The notes beneath the pieces are model-generated. The model had not been told where the DNA came from, did not search any database, and saw only the letters and a list, made by a program, of their open reading frames with translations. Below, one piece after another: positions 32,832 to 41,674 of a stretch of DNA of 64,000 nucleotides. Location of the stretch: contig DAOTXX010000052.1 in the NCBI GenBank assembly GCA_034434835.1, positions 1-64,000 of the forward strand. The letters are read 5' to 3'. The translations under genes were made by a program, and so were the position numbers. The DNA is from JBGLNJ01 sp034434835. GTDB taxonomy: Bacteria > Chloroflexota > Anaerolineae > Fen-1058. Position 1 is the stretch's first letter. Each line of letters starts with the position of its first letter.

Positions 32832-33942
32832 GTGCAAGAGTCTGGTAGACCTTGAGGGTCTCGCACGCCGTGCGCTCCCAAGAAAACTGTGCGGCTTGCG
32901 CCAGCCCTCTGGCTCGCAAGTCTTGGCGAAGGGCTTGATCGGCAAGCGCGCGTCCTATCGCTTCGGCCAACGCTTCTGTATCCAGCGGGTCTACCCGGAT
33001 CACTGCGTCGCCAGCTACCTCCGGTAGACTGGATGTGTTGCTGCACACGACCGGCGTTCCACAGGCCATGGCTTCCAGCACGGGCAGGCCAAAGCCTTCG
33101 TAGAGTGAAGGAAAGGCAAACAACTCGGCGCCGCTGTACAGAGCGGGTAGATCGGCTTCGTTCACCGGCCCGGCCAATACAACCTGATCTTGCAAGCCCT
33201 GCTCTTCCACAAATTGCCTGGCTTCCGGGCAACGATTGTCCCAATGTCCTGCGATCACTAATTTGAGATTTGGGATTTGAGATTTGAGATTTGCTACCTG
33301 CCACGCCTGTACCAATCGCACCAGATTCTTGTGCGGCTTGTTGCTGCCCAGATACAGAATATAGTGGTCAGGCAGACCATATTTGGAGCGAACAGCAGCG
33401 ACACGTTCTCGTGGTTGGGGAACCAGGTGCGGATCCGCTGCCAGCGGCGTCACAATGACTTGTTCAGGATCAACCCGAAAATAGCGAATCAGATCGGCTT
33501 TTGTGGTTTCTGAGATGGCAAGTGTGATTTGAGCTGTATGGATCGCTAGCATATGAGTAGCACGGTAGATCAGTCGTTGCAGCGTGGTAAAGTATTCGGG
33601 GTAGATGAGCGGAATGAGATCGTAACAGGTGAGCACAGTGGGCACGCCGGGCTGGTAGGGCATCAGGTAATAAGGGCTGTGGTAGAGTATCGCGTCGGCT
33701 CGACGCAGGTGACGTGGCACGCTCCATTGCTGTTGGATCGAGAATGGCGAGACGGCACATGCCAGGCGCGGCCAGTTCGGGAGTTGGAGTCGCGTAGAGA
33801 CGGCAGAGGGATCATGCAGGAGCAAGAGGTCAAGGTCGGGCGCGATGTGAGTCAGCGCACTCGCCAGGTTGACAACGTAGCGCCCAATGCCAGGAAAATG
33901 ATCGGTGGCGGTGCGAGCGTCAAGGACGATGGAGCGGCTCAC
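32824..33942 (-). CDS. Glycosyltransferase family 4 with in-frame 7-mer repeat
   Basis: This 372-residue GT-B enzyme contains DHYILYLGSNKPHKNLVRLVQA, ADLPALYSGAELFAFPSLYEGFG and LEAMACGTPVVCSN, close to mannosyl- or rhamnosyl-transferases of the GT4 family. Between the VQAW helix and the LVIAGH strand lies a segment (ANLKSQIPNLK) encoded by five tandem 7-mers. The GTG start at 33942 overlaps the hepT stop by 4 bp, so it is probably translated with the toxin-antitoxin genes upstream. Confidence 0.88.
   Translation of the reverse strand: MSRSIVLDARTATDHFPGIGRYVVNLASALTHIAPDLDLLLLHDPSAVSTRLQLPNWPRLACAVSPFSIQQQWSVPRHLRRADAILYHSPYYLMPYQPGVPTVLTCYDLIPLIYPEYFTTLQRLIYRATHMLAIHTAQITLAISETTKADLIRYFRVDPEQVIVTPLAADPHLVPQPRERVAAVRSKYGLPDHYILYLGSNKPHKNLVRLVQAWQVANLKSQIPNLKLVIAGHWDNRCPEARQFVEEQGLQDQVVLAGPVNEADLPALYSGAELFAFPSLYEGFGLPVLEAMACGTPVVCSNTSSLPEVAGDAVIRVDPLDTEALAEAIGRALADQALRQDLRARGLAQAAQFSWERTACETLKVYQTLALA
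33261..33295. repeat. Five tandem 7-mers inside a GT4 gene
   Basis: ATTTGAG, ATTTGGG, ATTTGAG, ATTTGAG and ATTTGCT in exact 7-bp phase on plus. The 35 bp stay in frame within the coding strand. Confidence 0.8.
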
Positions 33943-34370
33943 GCGGATTCCAGATAGACCTGTGTGGCTTGGGCGAACGCGTCAAAATCGCCCAACCGCT
34001 TTTTGAGGATGCTATACACCTTGGCGTCGTCAATCCGGGCATAGTCGTGGACGATCAGATTGCGGAAGCGAGCCATGTCCAACCATGTCGTCAGCAGGTC
34101 GTCTGACACGATGCCTTCTTCGCGCAGCACGCGAAAGACATCCTGATTGTCTTTTGGATAACGGAATCCTTCCAGGGCAATAAGGCGCTGGCCAATGTCC
34201 AGACAGATTTCTACAGCGACCTGGAGCGTGCGCTCGACAACAGCCCGGCGGAGCATCTTGTTGTCCTGATACACTCGGAAGCTGGTGGCCTGAGCCTCGT
34301 ACGCGCGCAGTTCGTCCGTGTATTCAGCCAACAGTTTGAGTCGGTTGGCGACGGCGGCGTCGGCGTCCAC
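33939..34370 (-). CDS. HepT-like toxin (DUF86 RNase)
   Basis: HepT proteins are HEPN-fold RNases blocked by a nucleotidyltransferase partner. The 143-residue protein carries the HEPN catalytic motif R-x4-H-x-Y as RNLIVHDYARID near residues 104-115, within a helical bundle. It starts at GTG 34370 with AGGAGG nine bases upstream and overlaps mntA by 47 bp. Its stop overlaps the following GT4 start by 4 bp, which is an unusual position for a TA module. Confidence 0.88.
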   Translation of the reverse strand: MDADAAVANRLKLLAEYTDELRAYEAQATSFRVYQDNKMLRRAVVERTLQVAVEICLDIGQRLIALEGFRYPKDNQDVFRVLREEGIVSDDLLTTWLDMARFRNLIVHDYARIDDAKVYSILKKRLGDFDAFAQATQVYLESA

Positions 34371-34821
34371 CTAATCCCACCTCCTTGATTTCTTTGAACA
34401 GGACCTGGGCAAAAAAGTCATTCATAGGCTTAAGGTCAGCATAGACCTGGCCTGCGCGCACTTCGAATTCCACTCGCGCCGAGCGGTCTCGCTCATAAAG
34501 CAGCCGGCCATATCGCAAGACCTGGTTCTGAAGAATCGGTGGGGCATCGTTGAGGACAATCACATCCACTTCTCGATCGGCGTAGGGACGCAGGTATTCC
34601 ATCAGTCGCAGGCGGCGATTGAACGCAGTTTCTGCATCCATCGGGGCCAACAACACCGCCACGTCTATATCCGAGCGAGGGTGTGCGCGCCCTTGGGCGA
34701 GCGAGCCAAAGAGATAAGCGGCGACCACATCGGGCTGTGTCGCCAGAAAGGCCGCCAGGCCTGCTTCGTCCAGGGATGGTGGCCGGGTATAGGCGCGTGT
34801 TCCATCGTCAAGTGGGGACAT
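34324..34821 (-). CDS. MntA-like nucleotidyltransferase antitoxin
   Basis: MntA neutralises HepT by transferring AMP to it. The 165-residue protein has the minimal nucleotidyltransferase signature GSLAQGRAHPRSDIDVAVLL (G-S then D-x-D) and a third acidic residue in EVDVIVLND. The ATG at 34821 has AGGAG upstream, and the longer frame to 34917 would overlap the upstream GT2 gene. It ends in an Arg-rich tail (GGRRRRRRQPTQ) that coincides with the start of hepT. Confidence 0.87.
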   Translation of the reverse strand: MSPLDDGTRAYTRPPSLDEAGLAAFLATQPDVVAAYLFGSLAQGRAHPRSDIDVAVLLAPMDAETAFNRRLRLMEYLRPYADREVDVIVLNDAPPILQNQVLRYGRLLYERDRSARVEFEVRAGQVYADLKPMNDFFAQVLFKEIKEVGLGGRRRRRRQPTQTVG

Positions 34822-34907
34822 GCCAGATGCTCCTGCGGAGATTATACGCGGCATGGCGAGAGGGTGCAAATGTGACACGGTCAGGTTCCCAGCACCTGTA
34901 TGTGCTG

Positions 34908-35756
34908 TCAGCAGCATAGGGATTCAGGAAAACGGCGCATCAGTACCTGTTCCAGTAACCGGTAAGGGATGAGGGCGATTCGCAAAAGGAGCTGCGCAAA
35001 TGTTCCGTAATGCTTGGCGTAGAAATAATCCAGGCTACGATAGTAAGCACGATGTGCTACCGGGTTCTGGGCCAAACTCTGACCTCCAATGTGGATGACA
35101 GACACGGTTGGGTTGTAATAGACCCGCCACCCACTTGAACGCATCCGCAAGCACCAATCATTATCCTCAAAGTACATAAAGATGTTTTCATCTAGCAGCC
35201 CGACCTGGTCAATCACCTGACGGCGCACCAAGAGGCAGGCACCTGACACCCAATCTACTGCTTGGATCTGATCCGTATTCCAATCGTGCAGCGCTCTGCG
35301 CAAGAAGAGACGACAGGTACCCCGTCTCAGCAAGTACGAGAGTGTAGGATCATTGCCAAAGGCAAACTCTTGGGGTTTGCCATCCGGTCGAATCAGGCGT
35401 GGCCCACAAGCGCCGACATCTGGGTGCTGTTCCATGAACTCGACTAATCTGTTCAGCGCATTCTGGGGCACGATTGTATCGCTGTTTAAAAGCAGAATGT
35501 AATGCCCTTGGCTAGCGAGAATGCCTTGGTTGTTCGCACGCGAAAATCCCACATTGCGGTCATTCTCGATAACCCGTGCAGTGGGGAACTCGTGTCTTAG
35601 CATGGGTACGCTGTCGTCCGATGAGGCATTGTCCACCACGACGATTTCCATACCGTCGAACAATGAGGAGATAAGCGAGGCAAGACACCCTCTCAACAGA
35701 GAGGCGGTATTCCAGTTGACAATGACAACAGAGAGGCCAAGGGAGTCGCGTTTCAT
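34908..35756 (-). CDS. Glycosyltransferase family 2 (WbbL/rhamnosyltransferase-like)
   Basis: This 282-residue inverting GT-A enzyme contains SVVIVNWNTASLLRGCL, VVDNASSDDS, FSRANNQGI, LLLNSDT (DxD-type) and DWVSGACLLVRRQV, with FMYFEDNDWCLR near the active site. These are close to dTDP-rhamnosyltransferases. The base composition looks lower in GC than that of the next three genes. The start overlaps the GT4 stop upstream by 4 bp. Confidence 0.88.
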   Translation of the reverse strand: MKRDSLGLSVVIVNWNTASLLRGCLASLISSLFDGMEIVVVDNASSDDSVPMLRHEFPTARVIENDRNVGFSRANNQGILASQGHYILLLNSDTIVPQNALNRLVEFMEQHPDVGACGPRLIRPDGKPQEFAFGNDPTLSYLLRRGTCRLFLRRALHDWNTDQIQAVDWVSGACLLVRRQVIDQVGLLDENIFMYFEDNDWCLRMRSSGWRVYYNPTVSVIHIGGQSLAQNPVAHRAYYRSLDYFYAKHYGTFAQLLLRIALIPYRLLEQVLMRRFPESLCC

Positions 35757-36868
35757 GTGATGATCTGTCGGTAGAATTTAACAGTCTGCTCGGCAACGCG
35801 CTCCTGGGTGTAGTATTGCGTCATGCGCGCATACCCACGCTCGGCCAACTCGTACCGTAATTCGGACGATTTGATCAGTCGCCGCAGACAATGGGCCAGC
35901 GCGGCCACATTGCCCTCCGAAAAAATCAGCCCGGCATCTCCTACCACCTCGGGGATGGCTCCCGAATCCGCACCGATCACTGGAACCTTGCAGGCCATCG
36001 CTTCCACCAGAATGCGCCCGAATTGCTCTTTCCAGACCCGCGTGGTGCGGGAGGGTAGAACCACCACATCCACCTGGGTCAAGAGTTCCGGCATTTTCTC
36101 CGGCGATACCGGCTCAAGCCAGCGGACTTGGCCCTCTATCCCCAATTCCCGGCTCAGCGCCTCCATCGCCGGGCGATGGGGGCCATTGCCGATGAGCCAG
36201 AGTTCCACTCCAGGGCCTAGTTGGGCCACGGCCCCCAGGAGCGTATCCAGCCCCTTCTCCGGCACAAAGCGACCGGCATAAGCGACCACAAAGGCTTTCG
36301 AGGGGCGGCGCTCCGACGGGTGAAATGCCCGGGTATCCACCCCGATGGGAGGGATCACAGCTGATGGGCCAGAGTAGCCCATTTCCCGCAAGACCTGCAC
36401 CCCCTCGCTATTGGCGCACAGGATCGCATCGGCCTCCCGGAGAGAAATGCGGGTGACTAGCTGGACATACCGGTGCCTGGGGCGGCGGATGTTCTGCCAG
36501 GTATGCAGGATGAGTTTGGCCTGAGGGGCGAAAAGCCTCCGGGCCAGAGCAATCTGGAGCGCTGCCAGGCTATCCGGCTCTTCCTCAGCGTGGATGATGT
36601 GGGGCCGGATGGAAGGCAGATCGAAAGTCGGGGTGCGGTAAAGGACCCGGTGGGGGTCATTGATTTTTCCCACCAGAGGGACCCGTAGCACCCGGCATCT
36701 CTGGACAGCCGGAGTCACGGCTACCTTCCCGTAATCGTCCTCCCAGAAAGCCGGGCGGATCAGCCAAAGGGCCAGGTCGGGCTGGACGGCCATCACCTCC
36801 AATTTGCGCTCCATAGAGGGGGAGCGGTAGCGAGCGATGTGGAGAACCCGAATTATGCCGGACGACAA
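35753..36868 (-). CDS. Glycosyltransferase family 4
   Basis: This 371-residue GT-B enzyme contains AFVVAYAGRFVPEKGLDTLL, LWLIGNGPHRPAME, and EQFGRILVEAMACKVPVIG. It starts at TTG 36868, which has GGAGG 7 nt upstream and leads directly into IRVLHIARYRSPSMERKLE, the expected N-terminus. It overlaps the methyltransferase gene by 16 bp. Confidence 0.86.
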   Translation of the reverse strand: MSSGIIRVLHIARYRSPSMERKLEVMAVQPDLALWLIRPAFWEDDYGKVAVTPAVQRCRVLRVPLVGKINDPHRVLYRTPTFDLPSIRPHIIHAEEEPDSLAALQIALARRLFAPQAKLILHTWQNIRRPRHRYVQLVTRISLREADAILCANSEGVQVLREMGYSGPSAVIPPIGVDTRAFHPSERRPSKAFVVAYAGRFVPEKGLDTLLGAVAQLGPGVELWLIGNGPHRPAMEALSRELGIEGQVRWLEPVSPEKMPELLTQVDVVVLPSRTTRVWKEQFGRILVEAMACKVPVIGADSGAIPEVVGDAGLIFSEGNVAALAHCLRRLIKSSELRYELAERGYARMTQYYTQERVAEQTVKFYRQIIT

Positions 36869-37776
36869 GCCATCGCCTCCAGCGTGGCAAAGATGTCATC
36901 CTGAGGTCGGGTCACCTTCTGCCATGCCCAGCCCAGGAGTCGGACGGCGCGCCAGAGGATGAGGGCCAGAAGCCAGGGGCGGGCGGTGCCATCGGCCAGA
37001 CTCCGCTCCAGAGGCGCCGTAGCCTGTCGCAAGGGTTCCGGCAGGAGCGGCAGCGGCGCCATCTTCCAAGAGTGAATGTCTGCCAGGCAGGCCTTCTCCA
37101 GGGCCAGATGCAACGAGTCGGCTGTGAAAAGCACCAGATGGGCTGGTGGGCGGTAAGCGGTCCACCGGTCAGGGGCACGCACGGCCTGCCAGTGGCCAGC
37201 GTTGGGGGTGGAGAGCATCAATACTCCTCCCGGGTGGAGCCATTCCCGCAACTGGCTCAGGATCATAACAGGCTCTGGAAGATGCTCAATCACCTCCCAG
37301 AGGGTGATGGCATCAAAGGGCCGCCGGGGCAATTCCTGAAGAGAGGAAACGATGGGGATGCCCAGTTTCTGGGAGGCCTCCTCGGCCATGGGGCGGGAAA
37401 CCTCTATGCCGAACACTTGCCACCCCTCGGCGCGGGCCAGTTCCAGGAAGAAGCCGTCGGCGCACCCCAAGTCCAGCAAGCGGCCTCGCCCCGGTAACAC
37501 CTGGGCCAGTCTTCGCAGCCGCCGGCGAAAGTGGGGAGCAAGGGCCTTGTGCATATCGGCATAGCATCGGTAGCCGGCCTCCGCGTCACCCTCAAAATAG
37601 GTCGGGTCTTGATAAAAAGTCTCTACCTCGCCAAAAGAAGGCATCGGGTTCAGGTAGACGGACCGGCAGCCTGCGCATCGGACGTAGCGGTATCCTCTTT
37701 TCTCCACGACCGGGATTCGGGCCTCTGAAGTGCAGATCGGGCAGGCACTCACAGCAGTAACCTTCTGAGGAGACAC
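36853..37776 (-). CDS. SAM-dependent methyltransferase with N-terminal zinc ribbon
   Basis: This 307-residue protein begins with a zinc ribbon (CPIC, then CAGC) and a YLNPMPS motif. It continues with the class I methyltransferase motif LLDLGCADGFFLELARAEGW and the DAITLWEVIEHL region. Such proteins act on sugars or lipid-linked glycans in polysaccharide clusters. The start is GTG 37776, 28 bp inside the CgeB-like gene, with no clear Shine-Dalgarno site, which fits coupled translation. Confidence 0.85.
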   Translation of the reverse strand: MSPQKVTAVSACPICTSEARIPVVEKRGYRYVRCAGCRSVYLNPMPSFGEVETFYQDPTYFEGDAEAGYRCYADMHKALAPHFRRRLRRLAQVLPGRGRLLDLGCADGFFLELARAEGWQVFGIEVSRPMAEEASQKLGIPIVSSLQELPRRPFDAITLWEVIEHLPEPVMILSQLREWLHPGGVLMLSTPNAGHWQAVRAPDRWTAYRPPAHLVLFTADSLHLALEKACLADIHSWKMAPLPLLPEPLRQATAPLERSLADGTARPWLLALILWRAVRLLGWAWQKVTRPQDDIFATLEAMACRPA

Positions 37777-38819
37777 GGGGCTATTGCCCAGGCCCTGCGC
37801 AGCGGCCCATACCCGCGATTCGCGGCTTCATCCAGGAGGGCATCCAGCATGTGGAGGTGGATATAGACCTCTCGCCGGGCGGCCCAGCGCTCGGAGGGGC
37901 CGGCCACGCGCATTGGGGCTATCATCCCGAATCCCGGAGAATTCACAATCTCTACCATTTTCGCCACCCGATGGGCATACGTGTGCTCCCCAAGGGTGCG
38001 CCTCTGTCCGGCCCGGGCGATAGCCTCCCGTTCTTCCTCGTGGGACAGATAATAAGCAACTTTTTCCAAGAGATCCGCATCGTTCTGATAGACCACGATC
38101 TCGCGTCCAGTCTCAAATAACTCATCCAGCCCATTGGCGACGGCATCGGTCAAGACCAGTGCGCCGCAGGCCGTCCCTTCAAACAGGCGCATGGTCACAT
38201 CGCCAGTAATGCTGCAATTAAAAACGGTCCGACTTTGACTGTAAACCTGCCCGACTTGCTCTGGAGTATAGGAGCGGTAAAAGTCATTGGTACAGAAACG
38301 CTCGGCCAGGAGTTGGAGGCGGCGGGTCCGAGCCGTGCCCCGATGGGCCAGGGTGATGTTGCCCACAAAGCCCACGTCGTAGATGCGGGGAAGGTCGTGA
38401 TCCCGATGGACATCGGGGGCGGCGGCCAGGGGAAGCCAGTAGACCTGGTCGTGACCGGCGGCGCGGCGGAACGCATCGAGATAATCTTTTTGTGCGATGA
38501 ATACGGCGTCGAAAAAGCGCGCAGCCTGCTGTCGCCATGTGCCCAGGTGAACATCAACCAGGTAGCAAGCAGTAGGAATGGGCAGGTCTTCGATGCCGGG
38601 TGGAAAGTAGCGACCGGCCGGGTCAATCCAGAGGTACAGGACAGGTGGCTCGGGCAGGCTGGCTATGATTTCGTTGATGGGCACGATACTATCGTGACCA
38701 GGCCGCTCGCTGCAGGGTAAGCCAACATAGGTAACGGTATGGCCGAGCGAACGCAGCGCGCGCTCCAGGTGATAACCCGCGGAGGTGAGAAACCAGCGAT
38801 AGCCGACGGCAATGTGCAT
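37749..38819 (-). CDS. CgeB-like glycosyltransferase
   Basis: This 356-residue GT-B type protein belongs to the CgeB/Glyco_trans_1_2 group. It contains YDVGFVGNITLAHRGTARTRRL, TRRLQLLAERF, FNCSITGDVTMRLFEGTACGALVLTD and YQNDADLLEKVAYYLSHEEER. CgeB proteins decorate spore surfaces in Bacillus. Homologs in glycan loci are presumed sugar transferases. The ATG at 38819 is used, and TTG at 38825 is possible. Confidence 0.8.
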   Translation of the reverse strand: MHIAVGYRWFLTSAGYHLERALRSLGHTVTYVGLPCSERPGHDSIVPINEIIASLPEPPVLYLWIDPAGRYFPPGIEDLPIPTACYLVDVHLGTWRQQAARFFDAVFIAQKDYLDAFRRAAGHDQVYWLPLAAAPDVHRDHDLPRIYDVGFVGNITLAHRGTARTRRLQLLAERFCTNDFYRSYTPEQVGQVYSQSRTVFNCSITGDVTMRLFEGTACGALVLTDAVANGLDELFETGREIVVYQNDADLLEKVAYYLSHEEEREAIARAGQRRTLGEHTYAHRVAKMVEIVNSPGFGMIAPMRVAGPSERWAARREVYIHLHMLDALLDEAANRGYGPLRRAWAIAPCLLRRLLL

Positions 38820-38826
38820 TTGCAAG

Positions 38827-39543
38827 TCACTTCAAGAGTGTCACGAGTGATTCATATCCTTCCGGCGTGCCCATGTCCACAAATGGCCCGGCGACCGGAA
38901 AGCCATACAGAACGTTCCGAGCTGCGAGCGTTGGAAAGGTTTCTTGTTCAATCGAAACAGCGCGTCCCGAAGGAATATAGTCCAATACGCGCGGCTCAAG
39001 CACATAGACGCCTGCGTTGATTAATCCAGTCTGTGAAAGTGATTGCGATTTTTCTCGAAATTCGGTGATGTGATGATCGGACGTAATGATCACTTGCCCG
39101 TAACGGCTGGTGTCTTGCACGGTGACCAATCCCAGACTGCCGGTGATGTCAGTTTGCTGTCTGTGTTTGGCGAGCAGCACACGGTAATCTGTTGCCAGAT
39201 ACGTGTCGCCGTTGAGAACCAGCGATGTGCCTTCAAAGAATCGCGCGGCGTGCTTGATAGCTCCGGCAGTGCCGAGTGGCGATTCTTCTATCGAATACTC
39301 GATATCAACGCCCCAGGCCGCGCCGTTCCTGAAATACTGTATGATCTTGTCAGCCAGGTAGCTCACGCACAGTACAAAATGGGAAAACCCTTGTTGTATC
39401 AAAAGCTCGATTTGCCATTCGAGAAAAGGCCTATTGTGAACCGGGATGAGTGACTTGGGTCGGTCAGGAAACAACGAGCGGATGCGCGTGCCCAAGCCGC
39501 CAGCCAGGATAAAGACTTGTGTGTCTTGGAGAGATTGGGTCAT
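38827..39543 (-). CDS. hddC: Sugar-1-phosphate nucleotidyltransferase, probably D-glycero-D-manno-heptose 1-phosphate guanylyltransferase
   Basis: This 238-residue single-domain NTP transferase has FILAGGLGTRIRSLFPDRPKSLIPV, VLCVSYLADKI, LVLNGDTYL with the metal-binding Asp, and GPFVDMGTPEGY. Its length and lack of a C-terminal hexapeptide domain fit HddC/RmlA-like enzymes. The HddC call rests on the hddA and gmhB genes close by. A mannose or glucose nucleotidyltransferase is the alternative. Confidence 0.7.
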   Translation of the reverse strand: MTQSLQDTQVFILAGGLGTRIRSLFPDRPKSLIPVHNRPFLEWQIELLIQQGFSHFVLCVSYLADKIIQYFRNGAAWGVDIEYSIEESPLGTAGAIKHAARFFEGTSLVLNGDTYLATDYRVLLAKHRQQTDITGSLGLVTVQDTSRYGQVIITSDHHITEFREKSQSLSQTGLINAGVYVLEPRVLDYIPSGRAVSIEQETFPTLAARNVLYGFPVAGPFVDMGTPEGYESLVTLLK

Positions 39544-39549
39544 CAGGCT

Positions 39550-40662
39550 CTATTGCCGTTGTTTTCGCTCGAACCACCAGTTTTGCACAATCCTTGGCCA
39601 TTGGCCGGGAGGCTTGTTGGCGATCAATCTTCGGATGCCCCCCCAATGGTACCATGTTCGCTGTGTCAGCAGGACTGCTCGGCCAAAGACAAACTGTATG
39701 GGGTACCAGAGCCAGTTCAGGGTGATCCATACAATGTTTTTAAGCAGCCAACTGCTCATGTGGACTGGCTGGGTTGCTGGAGGGGGAAGGTGTTCTCTTG
39801 ATGTCTCTAATGTCACCAGGGGCAGGTCATAGTCGTGCAGCCCCCACTGCTCACCGTTGGGTCGAAAGGCATTATTCCACTCGGTCGGGTTCAACCTGCG
39901 TTGCAAGCAATTCCCGCCACGTGATGGAAAGTGCTCCAGGTGAAAAGCCGCCAGGCCGATCTTTTGTAGGTTGATCAGCGGATATTTGCGTCGGATGCGC
40001 AGACCTAGATCGATCTCTAACCAACCGCGATAGATCAGCTTCTCGTCATAGCCACTACACTCATCCCACAGTTGTCGGTGCATGATCATGAAGCCAGGCC
40101 CGGCGAACTCGAATCCAAAGAATCTTTCGACCGGCAGCAGCCTCCCCCAGCGATGAATGAGCCAATCAACTTCGTGAATGGGAGGGTTGCCAGCCACATA
40201 ACGCCAGGGCACATGACGGCGCTTAGTGTAAATCATGGCCCGGTCGGGCCGGACACCGATGCTTTTTTTCCCCTCTAGCACGTCAAACAGACCTTTGAGC
40301 AATTCTGCTGTGAACAGCATATCCGAATCGGCCTGGCCGATATATTCACCCTGGCTACGGCGAATCGCGGCGTTTTGTGCGATCACAATGGCAAAGTCGC
40401 TGTCGCCTTGCATTTGGCGAGCCAGTTCTGGCGGCACGATCAAAAACTTGGCGATGCGCCGGGCAGCTGCGCTGAGCGTCAAAGCGGCGTGCAGTGGCTC
40501 CTGGCTGCCCCAATCGGTGACGATGACTTCGACCTCATCGAGTCGCCCAAGTAGCTGTAGATTCTGCGCCAGGTAGTTGAGTACGGTGCTCAACCGCCAG
40601 TTGAAATTGCCCATGTAGCCGTCGTTGCGCCCGACGTAAACAAGTGATAGTTTGGGTGTCAT
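39550..40662 (-). CDS. GT-A glycosyltransferase, unusual family 2-like
   Basis: This 370-residue protein starts at ATG 40662 with KLSLVYVGRNDGYMGNF. It contains VEVIVTDWGSQEPL, FAIVIAQNAAIRRSQGEYIGQADSDMLF with a DxD-type motif, and FAGPGFMIMHRQLWDECSGYDE. The C-terminal 100 residues hold hydrophobic or amphipathic stretches (SWLLKNIVWITLNWLWYPIQ) that may sit on the membrane. It sits 22 bp after hddA, so a heptosyltransferase-type acceptor role is conceivable but unproven. Confidence 0.8.
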   Translation of the reverse strand: MTPKLSLVYVGRNDGYMGNFNWRLSTVLNYLAQNLQLLGRLDEVEVIVTDWGSQEPLHAALTLSAAARRIAKFLIVPPELARQMQGDSDFAIVIAQNAAIRRSQGEYIGQADSDMLFTAELLKGLFDVLEGKKSIGVRPDRAMIYTKRRHVPWRYVAGNPPIHEVDWLIHRWGRLLPVERFFGFEFAGPGFMIMHRQLWDECSGYDEKLIYRGWLEIDLGLRIRRKYPLINLQKIGLAAFHLEHFPSRGGNCLQRRLNPTEWNNAFRPNGEQWGLHDYDLPLVTLETSREHLPPPATQPVHMSSWLLKNIVWITLNWLWYPIQFVFGRAVLLTQRTWYHWGGIRRLIANKPPGQWPRIVQNWWFERKQRQ

Positions 40663-40684
40663 ATGCTGGATAGGGTCTTTTCTG

Positions 40685-41674
40685 CTATGGACGATAGAAA
40701 ATGATGCGGCTGCCCGTGTTTTCAAGCGCAAATTCGGCCTCGCGCAGCTCGGGCAGCGCACGGCAAACGCGCTCGCGATTATGTGGCTCGACGTATAGGA
40801 GCAGGAATCCACCGCCACCGGCGCCCAAGAGTTTGCCGCCGACGGCTCCGGCCCGGCGCGCTCGTTCATATACCTCATCGATCCCGGAGGTGGTGACCTT
40901 GCTCGATAAGCGGCGCTTGATCTGCCAGCCCTCGTGGAGAAGTGCGCCAAAGTTAGCCAGATCATGGCTGCTGGCAAGCACCTCTATGCCTTGAGCCACC
41001 AAGCCCTTGAGCTGTTCAAGATCGGACGTGTTTTCGCCAGACTCGGTGCGTGCCATTTGCTCATCCAGGACCTCGTGTGCGTGACGTTGCACGCCGGTAT
41101 ACATCAATAGGAGTCGTTCCTGCAGTGCCTGCAGTCGTTCAGGGCTGAGGACGACCAGTTCGGCGCGAACGTTGCCGTCAGTGTGGAATTGCAAGTGCAG
41201 AAATCCGCCAAGCGCACAGGCATATTGATCCTGCGAGCCGACGCGTTCTTTGATCATTTCTTGCTCGACGTGAATGGCTTCCTGAGCAATTTGCTCATGG
41301 CTAGCCATCTCGCCCTTGAAGGCATGCAGCGCCATCAGCAGCCCTGTGGTCGCGGAGGAGGATGATCCCAATCCGGTGCGGGCGGGCAAGTCGCTGACGT
41401 AATGGATTTCGACGCCTCCCTGTATGTTGAGCAGACGCAGACATTCACGAGCGGAAGGGTGGCGAATCTCGTCTATGTGCTGAACGGATTCGACCTGCGA
41501 ATAGTGTACTCGGACGCAGTGATCGGCAAAGCGCGTCAGGGGATGGACTGTGACGTAGGTGTATTTGTTAATGGCAGTGACGAGGGTTGCTCCGCCGTAC
41601 CGTCGGTAGTAGGCTGGATAATCGGTGCCGCCGCCTAAAAAGCTAATACGCAGTGGTGTTTGGGTAATGATCAT
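40685..41674 (-). CDS. hddA: D-glycero-D-manno-heptose 7-phosphate kinase
   Basis: HddA phosphorylates heptose 7-phosphate at C1, the kinase step of the GDP-heptose route. The 329-residue GHMP kinase has TPLRISFLGGGTDYP, the ATP loop LPARTGLGSSSSATTG, ERVGSQDQYACALGG, and GAGGGGFLLLY. These match HddA rather than galactokinase or mevalonate kinase. Its ATG overlaps the SDR stop upstream by 4 bp. A second paralog lies at the right edge (63250-64000). Confidence 0.9.
   Translation of the reverse strand: MIITQTPLRISFLGGGTDYPAYYRRYGGATLVTAINKYTYVTVHPLTRFADHCVRVHYSQVESVQHIDEIRHPSARECLRLLNIQGGVEIHYVSDLPARTGLGSSSSATTGLLMALHAFKGEMASHEQIAQEAIHVEQEMIKERVGSQDQYACALGGFLHLQFHTDGNVRAELVVLSPERLQALQERLLLMYTGVQRHAHEVLDEQMARTESGENTSDLEQLKGLVAQGIEVLASSHDLANFGALLHEGWQIKRRLSSKVTTSGIDEVYERARRAGAVGGKLLGAGGGGFLLLYVEPHNRERVCRALPELREAEFALENTGSRIIFYRP

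Noticed and set aside
32824..33942. Frameshifted glycosyltransferase caused by the 7-mer tract
   Set aside because: The reading frame is continuous on both sides of the repeat and the conserved GT4 motifs lie in one frame.
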